The notes beneath the pieces are model-generated. The model ran no database searches. It saw only the letters and a list, made by a program, of their open reading frames with translations, and was not told where the DNA came from. A stretch of 64,000 nt of DNA from Hippopus hippopus. Taxonomy: Eukaryota; Mollusca; Bivalvia; Cardiida; Cardiidae. This document shows, piece by piece, positions 26,244 through 38,200 of the stretch (position 1 is its first letter; each line of letters begins with the position of its first letter). The DNA lies in assembly GCA_946811185.2 (NCBI GenBank), contig OX328103.1, positions 30,622,266-30,686,265 of the forward strand. The letters run 5' to 3'. Both the position numbers and the translations under genes were made by a program.

Positions 26244-29200
26244 AAAGTAGGGATATTGATCATGAATTAAGGGTTGATAGGTGATTACATGTGAAAACAT
26301 TGAAACATTGTTACAAGCAATTTCTCCTTGTGCCACAATGTTATAAAAAGGGTGCTACAGCGAGATACATAAAAGCTATGTACAGGTAGCAAATTAGCTA
26401 CAGAACTTTTTTGAAATGCTAAAGGAAAGTGGGAGTTTGATATAATCCTTTTGCATTAAGTTTGTGGGTATGTATTATAAGGAGGATTCATAAAAGTTCA
26501 ATCTACTTTACTTTCCCTTTAGTCAGGATACTCTGTAGAATCATCCATTGAAACAAATTTGATGAATGACCAGTTTTTAATAGGCTGTAAAAAGGTTATG
26601 AAAAATGCCCTGCAAGGTAATGCTTTTGACTCCCTAAACACCCTTTTATCTCTGTTTGACCCCTTAACCAAACAATCCTGTGTTTAAACAACCCTTTGGA
26701 TGAATGCCCTGGAAAATATCTTGGGAAAAGAAGAAATTGCTGGTAACCAGCATTTTTTCCTTTTTCTAACAATGTTTTTGTTTGCTTTCAAGAACATAAT
26801 TATCCCATTATTTAAGCCTCATTGATATTGTCTTCTGCAAATGGTTTTAATGTAGATGGTTCATCATCCACAAAGTTCAATGAAATTGACTGCAAGGACC
26901 AGGCGATATAAGAAAAGGCTCCTGATAAGAGTTTCTTTGATATAGGTTTAGGAAATGTTTTTCCAGAAGCATTCTAAATTTAAAAGCTGAAAAACAAAAA
27001 AGCTCCATAATTATGTACTAGTAATTATGTACTAGGCAAAAATAATGTTTTTTAAATTCATGTATGTTTTTTTTTTTCAGATGCATGAACAAGGCATTCT
27101 TAAAACAGATGATCTTATAACCCGATATTTCCGACTATGCACAGAGATGTGTGTAGACTTGTGTTACAGAGCCCTCATGGAACAGGGTCCCAGTCAATCA
27201 TTGATCCGAAACAAATGTTTTCACACACTGGATGCTTTTGTACGGTTGATAGCTCTTCTTGTGAAACATTCAGGAGATGGTACAAACACAATTACTAAAA
27301 TCAACTTGCTGAATAAGGTATGTAGAAATAACACTCTTGTTTTATGTTGTTGTTTTACAAAAGGACTTGATACTTAATGAACATTTTCATAGAAATTTGA
27401 TTGTAATACTAAAGTTTTTTTCCTTTTTGAATCTTGGAAGACTAGGACCAGTAACCTTTATTGAAGGACCATGATAAATGGCTTTGTATGACATAATGTC
27501 TCAGCCAATCAGATGCCTAGTTTTTTATTTTAGTGTGTTGGAATGGTGTTTAACTCTTTACCAAACGACAATTTTGGATTAGACCACATCGAAAGCATTT
27601 GCAGATGAAAAAATAAAAATCTATCTCAGTGGATGATTTCTGTCTTTGATAGGGTTGAAAACATTGTGGAAAATGGAGAAAGTGCTGGTCACTAACATTT
27701 TCTCCTTTTCCCCCCATGTTTTCGAAAGCCTCCTCTTTCAGGGTCATCAAAACTCGGGATTGTGTGTTTAAGAGTAATGGCTGTTTTGAACATCAGTTAT
27801 TTCATATCATGGCAATTTGGAATTAAGAACTAGAGCAATGTTTAGAATGTTGGGAAGTATGGTCTCGTGAAACATGAATGATCCTATGCACCATCTGATC
27901 TCTATAGACCATTTGGCCTGCAACACGCGAAAAGGGACATTCGGACATTTGCGTAAAGTGTCGTCTCGGATCAGCCTGCGCAGTCCACGCAGGCTAATCC
28001 GAGACGGCACTTTCCGTTTTTATGCAATTTTCTGTTTTGTGCAAGTCTGCTTTAGCACAAAATCTAATGTCGTAAAGGGCCGTCTCGGATTAGCCTGCGC
28101 GGACTGCGCAGGCTGATCCGAGATGACACTTTACGCAAATGTCCAAATGCCCCTTTTCGCGTGTTGCAAGCCATTTACCAATTAATTACAGTTTTTTTCA
28201 CCCTGAGAGAGAATACTGTTCAAAAGACATAAAATGGAGAAAATTTTAAATCCTTTTTTTTTTTTATCCTCTTACTACGACCCATTTAGATTCAAATCTC
28301 ATCATTTTAGCCACCTTTACTTCATCAACTGCAAATTAGTTCAGTATGAGCTAGTCTGAAATTTTGTTGTATGTGAAAGACCTCAGTCACCAAACCCACA
28401 TTAAAACAATGGTCATTACAAGTATTAGAAAATGGAATGACGTAATGTATGCTGTTTTCTGTTACAGGTTTTAGGGATTGTTGCTGGTGTGTTGTTGAAT
28501 GACCATGATGTGAGACAAATAGACTTTCAGCAGCTTCCGTACCATCGTATCTTTATCATGTTGTTCATTGAACTAAATGCTCCTGAAGTGGTTCTTGAGA
28601 ATATCAACTTCCCTGTTCTTACAGCATTTTGGTATGTTGTAAATATTTTATCTCTGCCTTTCTAAAGTCCTGTTTTATGTTTGTTGAATAAATGAGCTTT
28701 TGTCCTGATAAAAATAAACCTGGGTGAAATGCCATACTAACAATCAATAAATTAATCTTCTATAATGAAATAGGAAGGCTAGTTGATCATGGTGACTGAT
28801 TATGACAAGGCAGAGAGCAATTTTTCATTTGCCCACACTTCTTCATTTTAGCGTTGGTACAGAGTGATATACATGTAGTCAACTCTTTGTCAGATGTCTT
28901 AAGTCTTCCACTATCATTTGCAGAACATGTAATCTGATCTTGGATCGTTATTGTCTTCTACTTTGTCACACATTCTGATAAAAACAGCCTTGAAAAAGCG
29001 TTAAATGCATCTTTGGTACTGACTGAGGATTTCCATTTCTTATAAACAGTCAAAGTTCGGTGGCTCGAATATGGGTAATTTCAAATACCAAAGAAAGCTC
29101 GAACAATGATATCGGTCCCGGCAAAATCTCTATATAATTCATATTGTTCTACCTCGGAAAGCTCGCACAACCCTTAATTGGAACTTTCAAACACATATCA

Positions 29201-32200
29201 TGGTCCCGTCATTCATTTTCCTGTGTATTTTACCTCTCAGAAGTCGAACAAAGGCTTTGTCAACAATCAGACGTTGGGTTTCACACCTACGTTGTTAAAT
29301 GGATACGCTGGTAATCGTCTGTCAAATATTGGATAAGGTGCATGTTTTTAACACTTACTGTAAAATATACACACACTTGATCAAAGTGTCAATTACAAAT
29401 TGTTTAGCCGTGATTGAATAATCGCATTGCTTTTAATTTTTTGTTTTTCGAGGTGGTTGACCTAAATTAGTGGTCATTTTTGTGATGCATGAAGAGTATT
29501 GCTTTTCAACACATAAGGTGATCTTAATCCGCACATGTAGCGTTGATAGAAGTTATAATTAGAACATAAACAAGGTAATGTTTTGCTATCGATATCTGCA
29601 AATGTACTTTTTTTTCTAATAAAATGACTTTTAGATACGTGCAAAGAAAATGACCCCAGGAATCGGCCATTTAACTGGTGAAAATAGCTTGCTTTTGGCC
29701 GTTATGGATACTCTCAAAAAAAGAAAAACATTAATAGAGCATATCGATTTTAGCCAAAAGCAAGCCATTTTCACTAATTAGACGGCCGATTCCTGTAAAA
29801 TGACAAAGGTATCTGGTGTATTCTGTGTGATATTTCCAAATACAAAAGTCATAAATATGCAGTAAGAATAGTGTAACTCGTTCACTGACCACTTCGTACC
29901 TTGAAATATGGATACGTCAAACTACCGATATTTCAAACAAATTACCTAGTCCCAGGGGTGTTCGAGCTTCCGAAGTTTGACTGTATAGCAATTCAAAGGT
30001 CAAAACTTGACAATGAATAAAAACAGTGGGAGGAGAAGCAAAGATATTCTCTTATATGTATTTATAGATGTATGATAACATTTGACTTCAAGTAATTTGA
30101 TGTGTTGTGTTTGTTTCTGTAGCAATACATTCCATGTACTACGCCCAGCCAAAGCGACGGGATTTGCATATGCCTGGTTAGAGTTGATATCGCACAGAGT
30201 TTTCATTGGACGAATGCTTGCCCTCACACCAAATCAGAAAGTAAGTGAAAAGAAAGGATTCTGGATATTTTTCTCAGTGTATGTGATCATCTGACAGGGG
30301 TGAGGAAATACAATTTTGTTTGTATGAAGTCGTGATAAAGTAGATTTCATGAAAATATACTTGTCCATGCTTGGAGTTGGACAATACTGACAAAATAGCA
30401 AGTTATTTTTGCTCCTTTGATCCAAGCAACTGCTGTCACAGTTTTAATGGAGAATCCTGGCAAATATGGTAATGAGGGAAACCCACCTTGAATGACATTT
30501 CATGATCAACAAGATAGAAAAGCTCAAACATAATTTCCTTTTTGATGGTGGGTTCAAAGATTTCAAAGTTTGAAATTGCTTTATACATTTCTACCCATTC
30601 TGTTCTATTAATTGGAAAAGTCTTGATAACAATCATTATATGTTTATTTCACCAGGAAAAATTTTGTGCAGGAGAATGAATCATAGAGAAACACCCCTAA
30701 CTCCTCATTTCTTGAACACTCTAAGATTACGGCTAAACTATTTTTTTTTTCTTTAGCGTATACCGTTCGACTTTTTCCCACATGAAAGCTGTGTTTATGA
30801 TATATTAAAAATCTTAAGGATGATGGAAATAATAACATGACAGACATAGATGATTATGATTTGTGCATAAAAAAGGTGACAAGAAAACCAAGAGACCTTT
30901 AGAGTAATTTCTATTTACAACAGGGCAGTGTGATAGATACTTTAAACTTTTTACCTAGGAGTTAAATCTTTACCACACAACAAAACTTTAGACTAGTCCA
31001 GTTTGAAAGCATTTGCAGAATTTGCAGATGACAAATGAAATGTGGCTCAAATGATAGGATTTGTCTTTGGTAGGGTAGAAAACATTGTGGGAAAAGGAAA
31101 AAATGCTGGTTACAAGCATTTTCTCCTTTCCCCACAATGTTTTCAAATACCCTTTTAATCAGGGTTGTTAAAACTTGGGTAAAGAGTTAGTGTATACTAG
31201 TGGCCCTGAGGTGCTTAGTGGTCAAAGCATTAGATTTATAATCCTTGTTCTTTAACCAATACTAGTGCCAGTTACGTTGGAGTGTCCTTGGTTAAGGCAT
31301 AGCAGAGTTCAGCCTTATTTTGTTGAAACCAAGGAAGGATATGAAAGAGTAAGCTGTCACTGTGTTAAAGCTAAAACTGTTGATAGCAGGGTAGAACGCC
31401 ATTTAAATAAACATGTCGCAAACATTTCTGTTTGCTTTCAGGGATGGGGAATGTATGCACAACTGCTTATTGATCTGTTCAAGTTCTTGTCTCCATTCTT
31501 GAGGAATGCTGAACTCAACAAGCCTACACACTTTCTTTATAAGGTAAAGTATTGTCTTCTGTATGAAAAGTGTTGAAGTAACACAGAAAACAAAGTTTGC
31601 TGCTGTTTTAAGGAAATCATGCAATTGTTCAGATTTTCTTTAATGTCATTAACATTGTGAAATGCCAAGAGAATTATATTCTTTTCAGACAATTTATGAA
31701 GCTTTTTTAGTCTGTCAGTGTGTGTACTGGTCTCCCTCTATTGCTTACTGACAAGAAATAAATTGGAAGTAAATTCCTCTACAGAGCTTTGAATGAGAAC
31801 CTTTTCATTTTGAAAAAAAGAAAATAGCCTAAATATTGCTATTTCAAGTTGTTCCCAGAATATGAAACATAGTAGTGGACAGTGTAAATCATAGATCAGA
31901 CTGCATAAAATCAAATAGAATTTTTCTTTAAAAAGCCAAGCCCCTGCAGCTCAGTCAGTAGCGTACAGGAATCAAGAACAGAGGGTTGCTGGTTTGATCC
32001 CAGGCTCTTGCCATTTCTATCCAAGGATTGATGATGGTCATTGTGACAGGATTCATTCCTCTCTCACCGCTGATCATTGTTTCGACGATGGGTCTGTGGG
32101 AAAGCAGCCAGTGGCTTGGACAGATTATTGTGCGGAGTACTGGTAAAAGAAACTCCAGGAAAGCATGGATAGGTGCTCTGGCCCCCGTGATATAACTGAA

Positions 32201-35200
32201 ATGATGTTGTTAAACACCATACAATCAACAATCAGGATAGAAAAACAATGGAAAATGGAGAAAATGCTGGTTTACCAGCATTTCCTCTTTTTCCCTCAGG
32301 TTTTTCAAAGTTTTTTATCCAGTTGTTAAAACTGCATTTTTTAAAGGGTTAAAAGAGTGAAAGGACTTAAATTATTTGTCTTTTTTTTTTTCAGGGTACT
32401 TTGCGAGTGCTACTAGTCCTGCTGCATGATTTCCCAGAATTTCTGGGTGACTATCATTATGCTTTCTGTGATGTGATTTCACCAAATTGTATTCAAATGA
32501 GGAATCTAATCCTCAGTGCTTTCCCACGCAGCATGCGACTTCCAGATCCTTTCACACCAAATTTGAAAGTTGACATGTTGTCTGATATCAGTCATCCACC
32601 TCGTATCCGCACAAACTTTGTCAACTTGATACAGCCAGCTTCCTTTAAGAAGGTAAGAAATGTTGGATTCTTTGACGGTGTATCCATAAAGAAGAGGGGT
32701 CCTGCATGGCTCAGTGGTAAAGTGTAGGACTGGGTAACCTGGAGGCTCAGGTTCCATCCTCACTGAAATAACTGGGCCTTTTGTGGAAGTGTCCGTGGGC
32801 AAGACATTTTGGAGCCCCAGCCTAGTACTGGTGAAATCCATAACATACTGGATTATATGAGTTTCGGTTGTGATAAAACTAAAATTTTGTTGATAGTAGC
32901 ATTAAACACTGTTCAATCAACTATTGAGAAGATCAGGCTGACTGATGTACACAATCTGCCTATGGTAGATGTGACAACATCCACCTTCATTGCATCCTTA
33001 AACTATTTACTAAGCGACAAAGTTTAAGACATATTGAAAGCAGTTGCAAACGACAAATTGAATGGTGATCAAGAAATTGTATCTTTTTTCAAAAGGATAG
33101 AGAACATTGTGGGAAACGGAGAAAATGCTGGTGACCTACATTTTTTTTCTTTTTCCACAATGTTTTCTAAAGCTTTCTTCTTCAGTGTAGTTATAACACA
33201 GGGTTGTTTTGTAAGGGTATTTTCTAATACAACCTATGGTTAGGGCTATTCTAAGAAAAAAGACTATAGAGGGTTTGAACAGCAGGTAAAAGAATTAAGG
33301 TGGGAAAGAAGAGGTCTTCAAAGTTTCTGAAAGGGCAAGCGCTGCATGGTCATCATTAAGCTTTAGATTGTTGTTGGAAATGCTGTTCAAAGAACTAGTT
33401 TTGGTAATCTTTTTGACTGTTTTGATACATATTGACACAAAAAAGACTAATGTGTCAGCATTTAGGATTCATGGCTTGAAAGTATTCTTAGACAGTTAAA
33501 CCCTTTTGCTGTTATCCATTTGCCTCTAACTATCTTCTTTTTACATGTATTACAGGACTTGGATTCCTACCTGAAAACAAGATCTCCAGTTACCTTCCTA
33601 TCCGACCTCAGGAGTAGTCTACAGGTAATGTGTGCAGTGTTTACCTTGAGTGTTATTTATCTTGATATTTCAGATAGTGTTGACTCAATTTGGAGATGAA
33701 CTAACTTTTTTACACCGTTATTTCTTCTAAATAACTCTCTGATCTTGAAAAGGACCACTTTTGAAAATTTTTGAGCAAAGAAGACATTACTTTTGAAGAG
33801 CCATTTCTCCCTTTGTCGCAATGTCTTTCAGGTTTTTTGCCTCCCTATTTAACCTTGTTGATTTTCATTATTTTAATGTGAATTTTTTCAAAGTCGTGTG
33901 CCACACATTTGTTTCCAGAGGTAATGAATTAATCAGTGAGTGGAAAGACTTACTGAAGAGTAATACAAGAGACACAAAGGAGAAATATTTTTTGAGCAGG
34001 TAAAGACCTTTCTAGAGGTCATGCAGTAACCAGCATTTTCTCCATCACCCACAGTGTTGTCTTCATCAAGTACCAGTCAAGTTTTGCATTCCTCCACACA
34101 ACCTTTCAGTACGAACAAGCCCTAGGACTTTGTTGCTAAATGAAGAGTAAGGTTTTGGATTTGTAATGGAGAGATATCTCTGGGCAAAAACCTGCAAAGC
34201 CCTTACCTTCTTCTGGTGAAACTTGGGAAAGACATGAAAAAGTGAATTTTCACATTGATATAATTGACATACATTTGTAAGCTGTGTAAAACATTGATAC
34301 TGTATTTGTATTCATATCATTGTTGTTTTCATGCACTTTCATTACAGAAAAATGAGCCAGGTTCAAGGTATAACATCCCCCTGATAAATGCCCTGGTGTT
34401 GTATGTGGGTACCCAGGCCATACAGTATATCCATATTAAAGGGCTCACACCCAGCATGAGCACTATAGCACACTCCTCCCATATGGACATCTTTCAGAAT
34501 CTAGCAGTTGATCTGGATACAGAAGGTTAGATGTAATTGTATGCAGTGAAAGTGAGACAAAATACACATCTAGATAACAACTTAAACTTAATATAAATGA
34601 TTTGTGAGACATTGAGGGAAAAGGAGCGATCTCCCTTTTCATGTAATGTTATGCTTGCTGCAGGGATGTAAAAGTTTACTTGCGTGTTGATGGCTTAATC
34701 ATCTAAACAGTGTATGGTTTTCAATTCCATACAATGACCTGATAAAGCACGTATCTTGGGCACTAAATAAGTACATAGATTAAAGTACTGCAAGAAAAAA
34801 ATGCTCCCATCTACATGGAATTGTCTTCCATTGCTTAGTGGATCAAGTATTAAAATTGTAATCATTTTTCCTGGGTTTAGTATCTGTCAGTGACACTGGT
34901 AGTGGCCATGAAAATGCACCTTAAACCTCAAACTTATATTTTGAAAGGATATAAATGAAATTGAATGTGTGAGCTGTTGCAGTGGTATGACTGAAATAAT
35001 GCTGGAAGTGGCGTAAAAATGGTAAAATACCATTCTATAACTGAATGTACTTTTGAAAATACAAAACACTGTAATTAGCAAGTTATTGGTGTTGATATTA
35101 AAGACTTTTTAGGAACTTCTATGGTATTATTTTTCCAGGGCGTTACCTATTTTTGACAGCCATAGCTAACCAACTGAGGTACCCCAACAGTCACACCCAC

Positions 35201-38200
35201 TATTTCAGCTGTACATTACTATATCTGTTTGCGGAATCCAACACAGAAGCTATTCAAGAACAGATTACAAGGTACAATTCTTTTGAGAGATGTCTTGGTT
35301 TAAAAATAATCACAATATAAATAAGGATGATGTTTCGTAAAGGACTGGGGATGGGCTTCAACAGCTCTATGATACAGTCTGAAAAATGGATTAACAACGT
35401 TCTATTTGGCAAATATGGGTCTTGACAGCTTAAGAAATGTTTAAGGGAATGGAAAAGCCTTTTTTAAAGATAAGAAAATATTGTTGTAAACTGAGCAATT
35501 TCTGATTGAAGCAGTTGCCTCTATCCTGCAATATTTTCAGAAACTACCTTTTGTCAAATTTATACTTTTGTGGTCATTGCTTAATCTTTTTCCAGTTGAT
35601 TATTTACGTAGTGAATGTTTTTTCTGTATAGTCTTCAGGTATTAATTGATTTGAGTGTGATTCTTTTTTTTTGCAGAGTTTTACTGGAGAGGTTGACTGT
35701 AAACAGGCCACATCCCTGGGGATTGTTGATCACTTTCATAGAACTGATTAAAAATCCACAGTTTAAATTTTGGAACCATGAATTTGTCCACTGTGCTCCG
35801 GAAATAGAAAAGTAAGCAAATGAGTATTTGGACAACTTTTTACCAGATTTCAATGTTCAATGTCCATGTTGAAAAGATGAAAACATTTACAGACAACAAC
35901 TTGCATTTGGCCAAATGAAGAGATTTGTCTTTGAAATGGTAAAATCTTGCTGAAATCAGGCAATGCTACCCAATAGCATAACATAGTTGACAGTATTTTA
36001 GTGTTAGAGATAAAACGGACGATGGTTACATTACTTTGTTTACTGAATTGTTAATCACTTACAAGTCTCGATCATAACAAAATTTCAGACTTTTCTATAT
36101 TTAAAGCATTTTCAGATCTCAAATTAGCTGTTAAGATGGGATTTTTTTTTTTTTTTTTTTTAAGGGAAATGGTTGAAAACATTGTTAAAAATGGATTAAA
36201 TGCTATGATATGTTGGATAAGTTTGATATTATCTAAGATGGGTTTGAAAACTGTGTCACCAGGTCAAATCTTGGAAAAACCTTGTGTGTGCTCTAGAGGC
36301 CACATTTTTAGTGTGTTACTCATGAAAATTTGTCAGAATGTTTGTCTTGATACCTCGGATGAGTGCCTGACTGGGATACTCTGTTGTTAGCATATCTGAC
36401 TGGTGACCAGGTGGTTGCAGTTTCGATACCCGTATGAGGCAAACTTTCTCACCAGCGATTTCTCACCTCTCATCTCTGATGCGTATGAGAAAAGTAGTCA
36501 GTGACTTGGAAAGAAACCTGTGCTAATACTCATGGAAGAAAGCCAGGAAACACGTGATAGGTGCACTGACCGTCGTGATATGACCTGAAAAAATGGCATT
36601 AAACTCCAATACAGACAAACAACTAGGACGAGTTCAAAATAGGGTCAAAAACTAAGTCTTTACGTCAAATCTCAGAAAAAGCATGTGTACACTCTGAGGC
36701 CACATTTTCAGTCCAATTCTTTTAAAAGGTAGTCAGAATGTTTGTCTCGATGACATCTTTGATAAATTTGAAAATGGATCATATGGGATCAAAAACTAGG
36801 TCACCAGGTCAAATCTTAGAAAAAGCCTTGTGCACACTCTAGAGGCCACATTTTCTGTGCAACACTTATGAAAGTTAATCAGAATGTATGTCTTGATGAT
36901 ATCTAAGATGAGATTGAAAATAGTCAAAAACTAGGACAACAGATCAAATCTTGGAAAAAAAAAAACTTGTGTACACTCTAGAGACCACATTTTCTCTCCA
37001 ATACTCATGAAAGGTGGTCAGGATGTTTGGCTATATGATAACTTGGACAAGTTTGAAAATGGGTCATCTTAGGCTAAAAAAGTAGGTCACTGAGATACTC
37101 AGGCCACACCAATACTCAGGCAAGTTTATTAGAATGCTTGTCATAATATCTCGGTAGAGACTGGAAATGGGTCATGTTTGATCAAAAGGCCCAAGTGAGT
37201 GACTTCAGGGCCTTTATGGCTCACTGAAGTGCTCAAGGTGAGCTTTTGTGATCGTGCTGTGTCTGTTTTGCATAGTCCATCATGCGGTCATCAACATTTA
37301 CCTTGTGTGCACTATTGAGGCCACATTTTCAGTCAGTTACCCATGAAACTTGGTCAGAATGTTTGTCTCGATGTTATCCCAGTTTGAAACTGGGTCATGT
37401 AGGGTTAAAAAGAAAGTCACTGGGTTAAGGCCTCGTGTGCACTCTAGAGGCCACATTTTCAACCTAATACCATTGAAACATGTTCAAAATGTTTGTCTTG
37501 ATATCTTGGACAAGGTGGAAATTGAGTCATGTAAGGTCTAAAAGTAAGTCACAGGGTCAAATCATAGAAAACTCTTGTGTGCACTGTAGAGGCCACATTT
37601 TCAGCCTGATATTCATGAAACTTTGTCAGAATGTTTGTTTTTATGATATCTTGGACTACTTCGAAGTGAGGTCACGTTGGGTCAAAAAGTAGGGCCCTGG
37701 GCCAAATCTTAGAAAAACCTTATGTTCACTCAAGAGACATTTTCATCCTGATACTCATGAAACTAGGTCAGAAAGGTTGTCTTTATGAAATCTCAGACAA
37801 GTTTGAAATTGGGTCACAACAGATCAAAAAGTAAATCAGTTGGCCAAATCTAAAAAAAAAAAAAAAAAAAATTGTGAAAGCATTTGCATGTGACAAATTG
37901 AACATGTCTCAGACGAAAGCATTTATTTTCAAAAAGGTAGAAAACATTACAGGAAAAGGAGAAATATGAAAGGGTAGAAAACATTACCAGTAAAGGAGAA
38001 ACTGCTGGTCTCCAGCACTTTTTTCTTTCCCACAATCTTTTTACAAGCCTACTTTCTCAGGTCTTTAAAATTTAAATTTTGTAAAGGGCTTATTAAATTG
38101 CAAATTTTAAGTTGCATTTTGCTTTACTTTCAGATTGTTCGAGTCAGTTGCCAAAACTTGTATGCCAGCTAAAAATATTTCTGCACCTTCAAGGGAACAA

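Noticed and set aside
31935..31995. Possible tRNA genes at SINE heads (also 40118, 53911)
   Set aside because: A- and B-boxes are present but no cloverleaf with acceptor stem and anticodon arm could be folded; each is followed by a SINE body.
36226..37848. CRISPR-like array because of regular repeats
   Set aside because: Eukaryotic context, units of about 160 bp without short identical repeats and unique spacers.
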